From NCBI RefSeq assembly GCF_013817205.1, contig NZ_JACDDD010000017.1, positions 7,603-51,763 on the forward strand: DNA of 44,161 nucleotides, written 5' to 3'. The translations under genes were made by a program, and so were the position numbers. Under the pieces are notes generated by a model. It made no database searches. It saw nothing but the letters and a program-made list of their open reading frames with translations, and was not told where the DNA came from. Positions 1-7,808 of the stretch are shown piece by piece (within the stretch, counting starts at the first letter, position 1; each line of letters opens with the position of its first letter). The stretch comes from Polaromonas sp. (GTDB taxonomy: Bacteria; Pseudomonadota; Gammaproteobacteria; Burkholderiales; Burkholderiaceae_C).

Positions 1-216
1 GGGCTGCGCCGCCGTCAGAAACGCGGCCCAGTTGGCGTGGCGCGTGAGCTCGGCGTACTCGTGGTAATCCAGCCCGGCGCGCCGCATGTGTTTGTCGTCC
101 ATCGAAAACCCCAGCGGCTCAATCAGGTGCAGCCGGCAGCCGGTGTTCGCAGCAAGGCGGATCACGTTGCCCGTGTTGGGCGGGATTTCGGGCTCGACCA
201 GAACAATGTTGAACAT
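1..216 (-). CDS. trmL: tRNA (cytidine(34)-2'-O)-methyltransferase TrmL, N-terminal part (runs off the window)
   Basis: Only the first 72 codons are present, read leftwards from ATG at 216; the rest lies outside the window. The N-terminus [20 protein letters not shown] followed by [21 protein letters not shown] is the characteristic SPOUT-fold start of TrmL, which 2'-O-methylates the wobble base (position 34) of certain leucine tRNAs in the cytoplasm. It starts 26 bp after the comF stop on the same strand, so the two are probably co-transcribed. The C-terminal SAM-binding knot cannot be seen. Family assignment is firm from the N-terminus. Confidence 0.88.
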   Translation of the reverse strand, partial: MFNIVLVEPEIPPNTGNVIRLAANTGCRLHLIEPLGFSMDDKHMRRAGLDYHEYAELTRHANWAAFLTAAQP

Positions 217-242
217 GGGCTGATTGTCGCCGCCGACAGTGG

Positions 243-1001
243 CTATTCGGTTCGGGCGAAAACCATCGCAGTCACAGTCGCTGCGCCGGCTTCACGCAAG
301 GCCTGTGCGGCAGCAAACAGGGAGGCGCCGCTGGTCATCACGTCGTCGACCAGCAGGGCGCGGCGGCCGCGAAGGTCCGCCACCCGCAGGGGGTCAACGG
401 CAAAGGCGTCCTGAAGATTGCGCAGGCGGGCTTCGCGCCCGAGCCGCGCTTGCGGCGCGGTGTCCCGGATGCGCAGCAGCAGGCGGGCGTCAGACCGGGC
501 CAGGGTGCCGCTTTGCCGCGCCAGCGACGTGGCGAGTTCCCAGGCCTGGTTGAAGCCGCGCGACTGCAGCCGCTGCGCCGACAGCGGCAGGGGGATCAGC
601 AAGTCGTCAGGACGCAGGCCGTGCAGCGTGTTGCGCACCCCGGGAACCTCCAGCAGCAGCGCGGCGAAGTTGTTCGCCCAGGCCGGGTCGTTGCCGAACT
701 TGTAGCGGGCCACCAGGTCCGACCAGGGATAGGCGTAGGGCACGGCCGCAAAACAGGCGTCCAGGGGCGGCGGCTGGCGCACGCAGGCGGCGCAGCGCAG
801 TGAAGGCAGCCCGCGACCCTTGGACAGGGCGGCCGGGAGCGTGAGCGCGCAGCTGATGCAGCGCGCGTGTACCTGGCCGAAGCGGCTGACGCAGGCGGCG
901 CACACCCGGCGTGCCGGCCAGCTGTGGCAGACAGCGCACTGGCTGGCCACTGACCGCAGCAGCGAGGCCGGCGAAACCGGATAAAGCAGGCGCAGCGACA
1001 T
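243..1001 (-). CDS. comF: ComF family phosphoribosyltransferase-like protein
   Basis: A 252-residue protein. The N-terminal quarter carries four CxxC-type cysteine pairs (CAVC, CAAC, CISC, CAAC), as in the zinc-binding region of ComF/GntX proteins. The C-terminal half has a type I phosphoribosyltransferase fold with the PRPP-binding signature [13 protein letters not shown]. ComF is linked to DNA uptake in competent bacteria; the catalytic activity is not established. The reading frame extends further upstream, but ATG 1001 was chosen because the extension would overlap the divergent methyltransferase gene and because this start matches the usual family length. A TATATT hexamer sits exactly 6 nt before the ATG, so the transcript may be leaderless. 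Confidence 0.88.
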   Translation of the reverse strand: MSLRLLYPVSPASLLRSVASQCAVCHSWPARRVCAACVSRFGQVHARCISCALTLPAALSKGRGLPSLRCAACVRQPPPLDACFAAVPYAYPWSDLVARYKFGNDPAWANNFAALLLEVPGVRNTLHGLRPDDLLIPLPLSAQRLQSRGFNQAWELATSLARQSGTLARSDARLLLRIRDTAPQARLGREARLRNLQDAFAVDPLRVADLRGRRALLVDDVMTSGASLFAAAQALREAGAATVTAMVFARTE

Positions 1002-1007
1002 CGTGTC

Positions 1008-1015
1008 AATATACT
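1008..1015. promoter_or_regulatory. Overlapping divergent -10 hexamers (comF / bioC-like)
   Basis: On the plus strand TATACT (1010-1015) lies 22 nt before the bioC-like ATG at 1038. On the minus strand TATATT (complement of 1008-1013) lies 6 nt before the comF ATG. No clear -35 is visible for either. The promoters share the same AT-rich patch in a 36-bp divergent gap. This rests on pattern match only. Confidence 0.4.
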
Positions 1016-1037
1016 CGGCGATTGTTTTCCAGCCCTC

Positions 1038-1937
1038 ATGCCCACAGAACGCCCGCCCACCCTCGACCCGACTGCCGCGGCGCGCTGGCAGCGTGTGGCG
1101 CCGGCTGCCTCGCCGTGGTTGCATGAGGAAGTGGCGCAGCGCATGCTGGACCGACTGCAATGGATACGGCTGCAACCGCAAGCCTGGCTGCACTGGGGCG
1201 CCCTGCGCGGCGGTGTGGTGGCCCATGCCCGGCTCGCAGACCGCTATCCAGATTCAACGTGTTTTGTGCTCGAAGCCCATGCGGGACGTGCGCGAGAAGC
1301 TATCAAAAGCATAGCGGTTCCCTGGTGGCATCCGAAGCGCTGGACCGGCCCGGGCGTGCGATTCGACGCGCCGCCGCCGGGGACCGCAGACATGCTTTGG
1401 GCCAACATGGCTCTGCACGAGGCCGCCGACCCGCAGGTTCTGATCGCCGAGTGGCACCGGGCGATCCGGGTGGGGGGCTTTCTGATGTTTTCCTGCCTCG
1501 GGCCGGATACCGCACGTGAGTTGCGTGACATCTACGCCGCACTCGGCTGGCCGCCGGCCGGCCACCAACTGACCGACATGCACGACTGGGGCGACATGCT
1601 GGTGCAGGCCGGTTTTGCGGAGCCGGTGATGGACATGGAGCGCATCACGCTGACCTTTGAAACACCCGAGCGGCTGTTGCAGGAGTTGCGCGAACTTGGG
1701 CGCAATTTTCACCCGCTGCGGTTTCCGGCACTGCGCAGCCGTGCCTGGAAAGCCCGCCTGCTGCAGGCGCTGGACGCGCGCTTGCCGCGCGACGCGGATG
1801 GCCGCCTGGAATTGACCTTTGAAATCATCTACGGGCATGCGATGAAGGCGCAGCCCAAGGTCAAAGTCAGTGCCATGAGCGCGGTTTCCGTGGCGGACAT
1901 GCGTGCGATGTTGCAGGGTTCTCGGCATCGACCCTGA
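1038..1937 (+). CDS. BioC-like class I SAM-dependent methyltransferase
   Basis: A 299-residue protein. The segment MLWANMALHEAADP, then HRAIRVGGFLMFSCLGPDT and later LTDMHDWGDML, resemble BioC (malonyl-ACP O-methyltransferase, first step of pimeloyl-ACP synthesis for biotin). However, the glycine-rich motif I expected near residues 45-60 is replaced by LHWGALRGG, which lacks GxGxG, so SAM binding or substrate may differ. Residues 88-93 (AIKSIA) are encoded by an in-frame copy of the GCTATCAAAAGCATAGC repeat. It lies divergent from comF and upstream of the oxidase locus, a position typical of Burkholderiales and away from other bio genes. Methyltransferase fold is likely; BioC function is uncertain. 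Confidence 0.75.
   Translation: MPTERPPTLDPTAAARWQRVAPAASPWLHEEVAQRMLDRLQWIRLQPQAWLHWGALRGGVVAHARLADRYPDSTCFVLEAHAGRAREAIKSIAVPWWHPKRWTGPGVRFDAPPPGTADMLWANMALHEAADPQVLIAEWHRAIRVGGFLMFSCLGPDTARELRDIYAALGWPPAGHQLTDMHDWGDMLVQAGFAEPVMDMERITLTFETPERLLQELRELGRNFHPLRFPALRSRAWKARLLQALDARLPRDADGRLELTFEIIYGHAMKAQPKVKVSAMSAVSVADMRAMLQGSRHRP
1299..1315 (+). repeat. 17-bp interspersed palindrome, copy 1 (in the bioC-like gene)
   Basis: GCTATCAAAAGCATAGC. The outer GCTAT/ATAGC arms are inverted. It is read in frame as AIKSIA within the methyltransferase. One of at least eight related copies in the window. Confidence 0.75.
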
Positions 1938-1986
1938 GGGGAGGGCTGGCCTGTCCCCCCATGGCTTTGCACGGGGTAAACCCGGC

Positions 1987-1992
1987 TACAAT
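1987..1992 (+). promoter_or_regulatory. Possible -10 element before the DUF2244 gene
   Basis: TACAAT (5 of 6 to consensus) lies 80 nt upstream of the GTG at 2073 in the 135-bp gap after the methyltransferase gene. A TTGCAC lies upstream, but only 14 nt away, which is short for a -35. Weak call. Confidence 0.3.
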
Positions 1993-2072
1993 CCAGACAC
2001 AATTTTTGGGTATGTTCCCACGCACCCGCGGCCGAAAGTGTTTGATCGGCGCCATTTTTTGAGTCTTGCCCC

Positions 2073-2573
2073 GTGCCGCACGTCTCTCCGGCTTTTCGTT
2101 TCGCCACGGCTTCCGGCCAGGACGGTCAGGGCCAGCCGGCGGTCCAATGGCTTCTCAAGCGCAATTGCTCGGTCACACCGGCGCAGCTGGTGTGGCTGTA
2201 CGTGTCGCTGTGCGTGCTGTCGCTGGGTATTGCAGGGTTCTTCTGGTCCCAGGGTGCGACTCTGGTGATGCCATTTGCGTGCCTGGAATTGCTGGTGGTT
2301 GGGGCGGCCTTTTCTGCCTATGCCCGGCATGCCACGGACGGGGAGCGCATCGTGTTGCAGGGCGGGCATCTGGTGGTTGAACTCGAAAGCGCGGGGCGCT
2401 TGGAGCGTGCGGAATTCAACCGGCAGTGGGTGCGTGTTGAGCCCAGGTGTGGTGACGGCTCGCTGATCGAAGTATCGGGGCAGGGCAGGTCGGTCAGTGT
2501 GGGGCGACATGTGCGTCCCGACTTGAGGCCGGCATTGGCCCGCGAGATCCGCCACGCCTTGCGCGGATGCTGA
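2073..2573 (+). CDS. DUF2244 domain-containing membrane protein
   Basis: A 166-residue protein with two closely spaced membrane segments (about residues 36-56 and 62-80: LVWLYVSLCVLSLGIAGF and MPFACLELLVVGAAFSAY), followed by a soluble C-terminal part with RQWVRVEP and GRHVRPDLRPALAREIRHAL. This layout is that of the DUF2244 family, commonly found just upstream of aa3 oxidase genes in Proteobacteria; its function is unknown. The GTG start at 2073 is the first in frame and has no strong ribosome-binding site, so the exact start is uncertain. Co-expression with the oxidase genes is possible, although coxB has its own -10 element. Confidence 0.8.
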   Translation: MPHVSPAFRFATASGQDGQGQPAVQWLLKRNCSVTPAQLVWLYVSLCVLSLGIAGFFWSQGATLVMPFACLELLVVGAAFSAYARHATDGERIVLQGGHLVVELESAGRLERAEFNRQWVRVEPRCGDGSLIEVSGQGRSVSVGRHVRPDLRPALAREIRHALRGC

Positions 2574-2634
2574 GACGGAGCCGGAAGCAGGGCGTGAAGT
2601 GGAGGGCTGATGCAGTGGGCCACATGGCTAACTT

Positions 2635-2640
2635 TATAAT
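2635..2640 (+). promoter_or_regulatory. Consensus -10 (TATAAT) before coxB
   Basis: A perfect TATAAT lies 37 nt upstream of the coxB start, in the only gap of any length before the oxidase operon. No good -35 is seen at 16-18 nt, so an activator or an alternative upstream contact may be needed. Confidence 0.5.
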
Positions 2641-2676
2641 CAGCTGCTTAATCAGTCGGTAATTGAGGCAATAAAA

Positions 2677-3921
2677 GTGATCACGATGAACGCACGTACA
2701 ACGATAGGATCGGGAATGAAGCACGCAGGCCGGGGTTTGATGTCAGTGGCTGCGAAAGCCGGTTCCGGGCTTGCCACCGCTGCAGCCCTGATGGGCGTCT
2801 GGGTCAGCACGGCCGCCCATGCGGTCAACGATTTGCCGGGCGGCCCGGCCGTGAATCAGCTCAACCTGCATCCTGCTGTGACCAAGATCGCCGAAGAGCA
2901 GCAGTGGCTGCACTGGTTCATGATGATCATCTGCCTGGTGATTTTCCTGGCGGTGTTCGGCGTGATGTTTTATTCCATCTGGAAGCACCGCAAGTCGGTG
3001 GGCCACAAGTCGGCGAACTTCCATGAGTCCACCACAGTCGAGATCATCTGGACCATTGTTCCCTTCGTCATCGTCATATTGATGGCGCTGCCAGCCACCA
3101 AGGTGCTGGTTGCCTCCAAGGACACCACCAGCGCCGATCTGACCATCAAGGCCACCGGCATGCAGTGGAAATGGGGTTACGACTACATCAAGGGCGAGGG
3201 CGAAGGCATCGGCTTTGTGTCAACGCTGGACAGCACGCACCGCGAAATGTCCAACAAGGGCGGCCCAGCCAAGGGGCAGGGCGTCGATGACTACCTGCTC
3301 AAGGTCGACAACCCGCTGGTGGTGCCGGTGGACCGCAAAATCCGCATCATCACGACTGCCAACGATGTGATCCACGCCTTCATGGTGCCGGCTTTCGGCA
3401 TCAAGCAGGACGCGATCCCCGGCTTTGTGCGTGACACCTGGTTCCGTGCTGAAAAAACTGGCGACTTCTATGGCCAGTGTGCCGAGTTGTGCGGCAAGGA
3501 ACACGCTTACATGCCCATCCATGTCAAGGTCCTGTCTGCCGAGGACTACAGCAAGTGGGTGGGCGTCAAGGTCAAGGAAGCCGCCGCGAAAGCTGACGAT
3601 CCTTCCAAGGTCTGGGCTTTGCCCGAGTTGAAGGCTCGCGGCGAGAAGGTCTATGCCGCCAATTGCGCTGCCTGCCACCAGGCGACCGGCAAGGGCGCCG
3701 GCCCGATCAAGGCGTTGGACGGCTCGGCCCTCGTGGCTGACAAGGACCACGGCAAACAGATCGCCATCCTGCTCAATGGCGCAGCCGGTGGTGCCATGCC
3801 GCCGTGGAAGACACTGAGCGACACCGATCTCGCCGCCGTTGCGACCTACACCAAAAACAGCTGGTCCAACCAGACCGGCCAGATTGTGCAGCCTGCGGAA
3901 TTCCAGGCCGCACGCAAGTAA
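2677..3921 (+). CDS. coxB: Cytochrome c oxidase subunit II with fused cytochrome c domain
   Basis: A 414-residue protein. An N-terminal signal-like stretch ends near AAHAV, followed by the two membrane hairpin helices of subunit II (LHWFMMIICLVIFLAVFGVM and IIWTIVPFVIVILMAL). The periplasmic cupredoxin domain carries the CuA site GQCAELCGKEHAYM (Cys268 and Cys272). A C-terminal cytochrome c domain follows with heme motif CAACH (330-334) and a downstream GGAMPPW methionine region, so this is a caa3-like long subunit II as is common in Burkholderiales. GTG 2677 is used because GAGG lies 8 nt upstream; ATG 2686 in the same frame is the alternative. First gene of the oxidase operon. Confidence 0.95.
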   Translation: MITMNARTTIGSGMKHAGRGLMSVAAKAGSGLATAAALMGVWVSTAAHAVNDLPGGPAVNQLNLHPAVTKIAEEQQWLHWFMMIICLVIFLAVFGVMFYSIWKHRKSVGHKSANFHESTTVEIIWTIVPFVIVILMALPATKVLVASKDTTSADLTIKATGMQWKWGYDYIKGEGEGIGFVSTLDSTHREMSNKGGPAKGQGVDDYLLKVDNPLVVPVDRKIRIITTANDVIHAFMVPAFGIKQDAIPGFVRDTWFRAEKTGDFYGQCAELCGKEHAYMPIHVKVLSAEDYSKWVGVKVKEAAAKADDPSKVWALPELKARGEKVYAANCAACHQATGKGAGPIKALDGSALVADKDHGKQIAILLNGAAGGAMPPWKTLSDTDLAAVATYTKNSWSNQTGQIVQPAEFQAARK

Positions 3922-4002
3922 GACACTTTTTCAGATTCAGGCTCGACCCCCGGTCAGCCGCAAAGACAAAGCTACAGGCACAAGCCACCAAAGGAAGCCA
4001 AG

Positions 4003-5634
4003 ATGAGTGCAGTTCTCGACCATCATGATCACGCGCATGACGACCACGACCACGCCCCAACGGGCTGGCGCCGATGGGTCTTCGCGACCAACCACAAGGA
4101 TATCGGTACGCTGTACCTGTTGTTCAGCTTTGCCATGTTTATGGTGGGCGGTATGCTGGCGCTAGGTATCCGTGCAGAGCTGTTTCAGCCCGGCCTGCAA
4201 CTGGTGAACCCGGAGCTGTTCAACCAACTCACCACCATGCACGGCCTGATCATGGTGTTCGGCGCGATCATGCCGGCTTTTGTCGGCTTCGCGAACTGGA
4301 TGATCCCGCTGCAGATCGGCGCGGCCGACATGGCGTTTGCGCGCATGAACAACTTCAGCTTCTGGCTGCTGATTCCTGCCGGCCTGATGATTGTTGGCTC
4401 CTTCTTCATGCCCGGCGGCGCCCCCGCAGCCGGCTGGACGCTGTACGCGCCACTGACCCTGCAGATGGGCCCCTCAATGGATGCCGGCATTTTTGCCCTG
4501 CACATCCTGGGTGCCTCGTCCATCATGGGGTCGATCAACATCATCGTGACCATCCTCAACATGCGCGCTCCCGGCATGACCCTGATGAAGATGCCGATGT
4601 TCTGCTGGACTTGGCTGATCACCGCTTACCTGCTGATCGCCGTGATGCCTGTTCTGGCCGGCGCCATCACCATGACGCTGACGGACCGCCACTTCGGCAC
4701 CAGCTTCTTCAACCCCGCCGGCGGCGGCGACCCGGTGATGTATCAGCACATCTTCTGGTTCTTCGGCCACCCCGAGGTATACATCATGATCTTGCCGGCC
4801 TTCGGCATCGTCAGCCAGATCATTCCGGCATTCGCACGCAAGCGTCTGTTCGGCTACGCCTCCATGGTGTACGCCACCGGCTCCATTGCCATCCTGAGTT
4901 TTGTCGTGTGGGCTCACCACATGTTCACCACCGGCATGCCGGTGACTGGCCAGCTGTTCTTCATGTACTCGACCATGCTGATTGCGGTGCCGACCGGTGT
5001 GAAAATTTTTAACTGGATCGCGACCATGTGGAAGGGCTCGATGACCTTCGAGACGCCCATGTTGTTTGCGGTTGGCTTCATTTTTGTGTTTACCATGGGT
5101 GGGTTTACCGGCCTGATCCTGGCCGTGGCGCCGATTGACATCCAGCTGCAGGACACCTACTACGTGGTGGCCCACTTCCACTATGTGCTGGTGGCCGGAT
5201 CCCTGTATGCGCTGTTCGCCGGTTATTACTACTGGGCGCCCAAGTGGACCGGTGTGATGTACAACGAACGCCGAGGCAAGATTCACTTCTGGTGGTCGTT
5301 GATCTCCTTCAATGTGACCTTTTTCCCGATGCACTTCCTGGGTCTGGCTGGCATGCCGCGCCGCTACGCCGACTACCCGATGCAGTTCGCCGATTTCAAC
5401 GCGATCGCCAGCGTCGGCGCCTTCTTCTTCGGCATCGCGCAGGTCTACTTCTTCTTGTTCATCGTCCTGCCGACCATGATGGGCAAGGGCGAGAAAGCAC
5501 CGCAACGCCCCTGGAATGATCCGGACGGCGCCGGCGCCGAAGGCCTGGAGTGGGAAGTTCCATCGCCCGCGCCTTTCCATACCTTCGAGACACCACCGCG
5601 CCTGGACGCCACAGCGACCAAGGTGATCGGATAA
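4003..5634 (+). CDS. ctaD: Cytochrome c oxidase subunit I
   Basis: A 543-residue polytopic inner-membrane protein, the catalytic subunit that reduces O2 at the heme a3/CuB centre and pumps protons. Seen directly: HPEVYIMILPAFG (the CuB His with the cross-linked Tyr), AHHMFTTGMPV (the two further CuB histidines) and VVAHFHYVLVAG (heme a3 and heme a ligands). About twelve hydrophobic segments are present and the length fits the family. The N-terminus is unusually histidine-rich (HHDHAHDDHDHA), possibly metal-binding. AAGGAAGCCAAG precedes the ATG. It follows coxB by 81 bp with no terminator between. Confidence 0.97.
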   Translation: MSAVLDHHDHAHDDHDHAPTGWRRWVFATNHKDIGTLYLLFSFAMFMVGGMLALGIRAELFQPGLQLVNPELFNQLTTMHGLIMVFGAIMPAFVGFANWMIPLQIGAADMAFARMNNFSFWLLIPAGLMIVGSFFMPGGAPAAGWTLYAPLTLQMGPSMDAGIFALHILGASSIMGSINIIVTILNMRAPGMTLMKMPMFCWTWLITAYLLIAVMPVLAGAITMTLTDRHFGTSFFNPAGGGDPVMYQHIFWFFGHPEVYIMILPAFGIVSQIIPAFARKRLFGYASMVYATGSIAILSFVVWAHHMFTTGMPVTGQLFFMYSTMLIAVPTGVKIFNWIATMWKGSMTFETPMLFAVGFIFVFTMGGFTGLILAVAPIDIQLQDTYYVVAHFHYVLVAGSLYALFAGYYYWAPKWTGVMYNERRGKIHFWWSLISFNVTFFPMHFLGLAGMPRRYADYPMQFADFNAIASVGAFFFGIAQVYFFLFIVLPTMMGKGEKAPQRPWNDPDGAGAEGLEWEVPSPAPFHTFETPPRLDATATKVIG

Positions 5635-5652
5635 TCGTCCCTAGACCGGACC

Positions 5653-5775
5653 ATGCGCGCCATGACACCTGAACAGAAAAAGAACAACCTGCGGCTTGGC
5701 CTGACCCTGGCCTCGATTGCGGTCGTGTTTTTTCTTGGCTTCATGGCCAAGCTTGTGTTCTTCGGCCGGGGGTAA
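5653..5775 (+). CDS. Cytochrome oxidase small assembly protein (40 aa)
   Basis: A 40-codon gene between ctaD and ctaG. It begins MRAMTPEQKKNNLRLGL and contains one membrane helix (TLASIAVVFFLGFMAKLVFF). Small single-span proteins starting MTPEQ-K-N in this exact position are recognised as oxidase assembly factors in Betaproteobacteria; the mechanism is unknown to me. The ATG at 5662 (37 aa) is an equally plausible start and gives the more family-like MTPEQKKNN N-terminus. The stop at 5773 lies only 3 bp before the ctaG start, indicating translational coupling. Confidence 0.8.
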   Translation: MRAMTPEQKKNNLRLGLTLASIAVVFFLGFMAKLVFFGRG

Positions 5776-5778
5776 AAC

Positions 5779-6378
5779 ATGGGCCTGAAGCGCGAAAATT
5801 TCCGCATGGTGGGCAAGCTGGGCGTGATTGTGCTCGGCATGTTCTGCTTCGGTTACGCGCTGGTGCCCATCTACAAGGCGATTTGCGAAATGACCGGCAT
5901 CAATGTGCTGGCCCTCGGTGACCGGCAGATTCCCGGCGCCACGCCGAAGATGTCGGCCAACACGCAAGTCGACACCACCCGCAGCATCACGGTCGAGTTT
6001 GACGCCAATGCGCGCGGTCCGTGGATGTTCAGGCCTGCGGTCAGCTCGATCAAGGTCCATCCGGGCGAACTGGCCACGGTGATGTATGAGTTCCAGAACG
6101 TGCAGAACCGCACCATGTCGGCCCAGGCGATTCCGAGTTATGCGCCCATGCAGGCGGGTTCACATTTCAACAAGCTCGAGTGTTTCTGCTTCAGCCAGTA
6201 CACGCTGGCGCCCGGCGAAAAAAAGCAGTGGCCCGTGGCCTTTGTAATTGATCCCAAGCTGTCCAAAGACGTGACCACCATCACGCTGTCCTATACCTTC
6301 TTCGAAGTCGGTGGCAAGACGCCGGCGGCGCCGGTGGCCGCTGTTAACCGGGCTTCCAGAGTGGAGTCGGGCGCGTGA
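5779..6378 (+). CDS. ctaG: Cytochrome c oxidase assembly protein CtaG (Cox11)
   Basis: A 199-residue copper chaperone for the CuB site of subunit I. A single N-terminal membrane anchor (VGKLGVIVLGMFCFGYALVP) is followed by YKAICEMTG. The periplasmic Ig-like domain holds the copper-binding ECFCFSQ motif and the later VAFVIDPKL. Length and motifs match Cox11/CtaG. It lies between the small assembly protein and DUF2970, and its TGA overlaps the next GTG start (GTGA), so it is translated in the same operon. Confidence 0.96.
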   Translation: MGLKRENFRMVGKLGVIVLGMFCFGYALVPIYKAICEMTGINVLALGDRQIPGATPKMSANTQVDTTRSITVEFDANARGPWMFRPAVSSIKVHPGELATVMYEFQNVQNRTMSAQAIPSYAPMQAGSHFNKLECFCFSQYTLAPGEKKQWPVAFVIDPKLSKDVTTITLSYTFFEVGGKTPAAPVAAVNRASRVESGA

Positions 6379-6584
6379 GCACGCCGGTGACTCAGCGCAG
6401 GGGCTCGATCTGGCGCACCGTCAAGGCGGTCGGCTGGTCCTTTGTCGGCCTGCGTGCCCGCAGTGACTACGAGCAGGACGTGGCGCAGCTCAACCCGGTG
6501 CACATCGTTGTGGTGGGGCTGGTCGGTCTGCTGGTGTTTGTCGGTAGCCTGATGCTTCTGGCGACCTGGGTGGTTGGCAAGTAG
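6375..6584 (+). CDS. DUF2970 family small membrane protein
   Basis: A 69-residue protein with a GTG start overlapping the ctaG stop by 4 bases. The N-terminus (RRGSIWRTVKAVGWSFVGLR) and one C-terminal membrane helix (PVHIVVVGLVGLLVFVGSLM) match DUF2970, a family seen in oxidase clusters of Betaproteobacteria between ctaG and subunit III. Function is unknown; a role in assembly or stabilisation of the oxidase is an inference from context. Confidence 0.82.
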   Translation: MSTPVTQRRGSIWRTVKAVGWSFVGLRARSDYEQDVAQLNPVHIVVVGLVGLLVFVGSLMLLATWVVGK

Positions 6585-6647
6585 GCCGCAGGCCACCACG
6601 CCTTTGATCTATTGATTTCAAGAATTTAGCGAAAACAGGAGTTGGAA

Positions 6648-7529
6648 ATGTCTTCAGCAGCGCATACAGGCACCCCGTATTATTTTGTTCCGGCGCCCTC
6701 GGCTTACCCGGTGATGACGGCTGTCGGGCTGTTCTTCGTGATCCTGGGTGCGGGTCAGTGGATCAACGGCTCCGGTTGGGGGGCCTGGTCGCTGGCCTTT
6801 GGCATGGTCTGGTGGCTGACGGTGCTGTTCTTCTGGTTTCGCGCAGCGGCGCGCGAAAGCGAAGGCGGCCTGTACGGGCACAAGATCGAGTTGTCCTACC
6901 GCTGGAGCATGAGCTGGTTCATCTTCTCGGAAGTGATGTTTTTCGGCGCCTTCTTCACGGCGCTGTGGTGGGCGCGCTCCCACTCACTGCCTGCGCTGGG
7001 CAGCCTGGAAAACGCGCTGCTCTGGCCTGACTTCAAGGCGGTCTGGCCCAGCTCCGTCCCCGGCGTGACCGGCTCCCCCGCCGACATCATCGAGCCCTTC
7101 ACCACCATGGGCCCGTTCTGGCTGCCGACCATCAACACCGCGTTGCTGCTGACCTCGGGCGTGACGCTGACGATTGCCCACCACGCGCTGCGTGAAAACC
7201 ACCGCGGCAAGACCATCGCCTTCATGTGGGTGACGGTGCTGCTCGGCATCATTTTCCTGTGTGTGCAGGGTTATGAATATTTCCACGCCTACAGTGACCT
7301 GAACCTGAAACTGAGCTCCGGCGTCTACGGCTCGACCTTCTTCATGCTGACCGGTTTCCACGGCTTCCATGTGTTTGTCGGCATGTTGATGCTGCTGTTC
7401 ATCACGCTGCGCCTGCAAAGCGGCCACTTCACAGCCGACCGCCACTTCGGTTTCGAGGGTGCGGCCTGGTACTGGCATTTTGTGGACGTGGTGTGGCTCG
7501 GCCTCTACATCCTTGTGTATTGGATGTAA
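6648..7529 (+). CDS. coxC: Cytochrome c oxidase subunit III
   Basis: A 293-residue protein with about seven membrane helices. Typical segments include YRWSMSWFIFSEVMFFGAFF, then TALWWARSH and TGFHGFHVFVGMLML, plus the C-terminal AAWYWHFVDVVWLGLYI signature. Subunit III stabilises subunit I during turnover and holds lipids. ATG 6648 is preferred over the in-frame TTG 6642 because AGGAG at 6637-6641 is 6 nt upstream of it. A strong terminator follows, ending this transcription unit. Confidence 0.96.
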   Translation: MSSAAHTGTPYYFVPAPSAYPVMTAVGLFFVILGAGQWINGSGWGAWSLAFGMVWWLTVLFFWFRAAARESEGGLYGHKIELSYRWSMSWFIFSEVMFFGAFFTALWWARSHSLPALGSLENALLWPDFKAVWPSSVPGVTGSPADIIEPFTTMGPFWLPTINTALLLTSGVTLTIAHHALRENHRGKTIAFMWVTVLLGIIFLCVQGYEYFHAYSDLNLKLSSGVYGSTFFMLTGFHGFHVFVGMLMLLFITLRLQSGHFTADRHFGFEGAAWYWHFVDVVWLGLYILVYWM

Positions 7530-7545
7530 CCCGGCCCCCCAGAAG

Positions 7546-7570
7546 AAAAGCGCCGCGAGGCGCTTTTTTT
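7546..7570 (+). terminator. Rho-independent terminator after coxC
   Basis: GCGCC-GCGA-GGCGC stem-loop (7550-7563) followed by seven T (7564-7570), 16 bp after the coxC stop. It directly abuts the stop of the opposing gene; with AAAA on its left flank it could also act weakly on the minus strand. Confidence 0.85.
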
Positions 7571-7790
7571 ACTTGCCCGCCGGAATGCCGGTAGGCTGGA
7601 TATAACCCATCTTCCAGGCGATCAGGATGCAGATGAACAGCACGATGGAAAAGCCGACACGAAATGCCAGCGCGCGTGCCATGTTGCTGGTTTTCGCCTT
7701 GCCGCCCGTGCCGTCCTTCAGCATGAAAAACAGCGCTGAGGCCAGGCTGGCGAGAATGGCCAAAAACGCGAATGCAACGAGGTAATTCAT
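7569..7790 (-). CDS. Twin transmembrane protein (DUF2909-like)
   Basis: A 73-residue protein of two hydrophobic helices: residues 1-22 (MNYLVAFAFLAILASLASAL) and about 46-65 (RVGFSIVLFICILIAWKMGY), joined by a short basic loop. The frame is open far upstream, but ATG 7790 was chosen because the extension is unlike membrane protein sequence and overlaps SURF1. Small proteins of this type sit between coxC and SURF1 on the opposite strand in many Burkholderiales. The function is unknown. It is divergent from SURF1 (18-bp gap) and convergent with coxC. Confidence 0.78.
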   Translation of the reverse strand: MNYLVAFAFLAILASLASALFFMLKDGTGGKAKTSNMARALAFRVGFSIVLFICILIAWKMGYIQPTGIPAGK

Positions 7791-7808
7791 GAACCGGATT
7801 ATCCGCGC

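Noticed and set aside
4474..5580. Long minus-strand frame opposite ctaD (368 codons)
   Set aside because: It is a shadow of a strongly conserved oxidase gene; its translation is H/G/R-rich without any domain. The same applies to 14818-16284 (+) opposite the binding protein and comC genes and to 23890-25254 (-) opposite the M16 gene.
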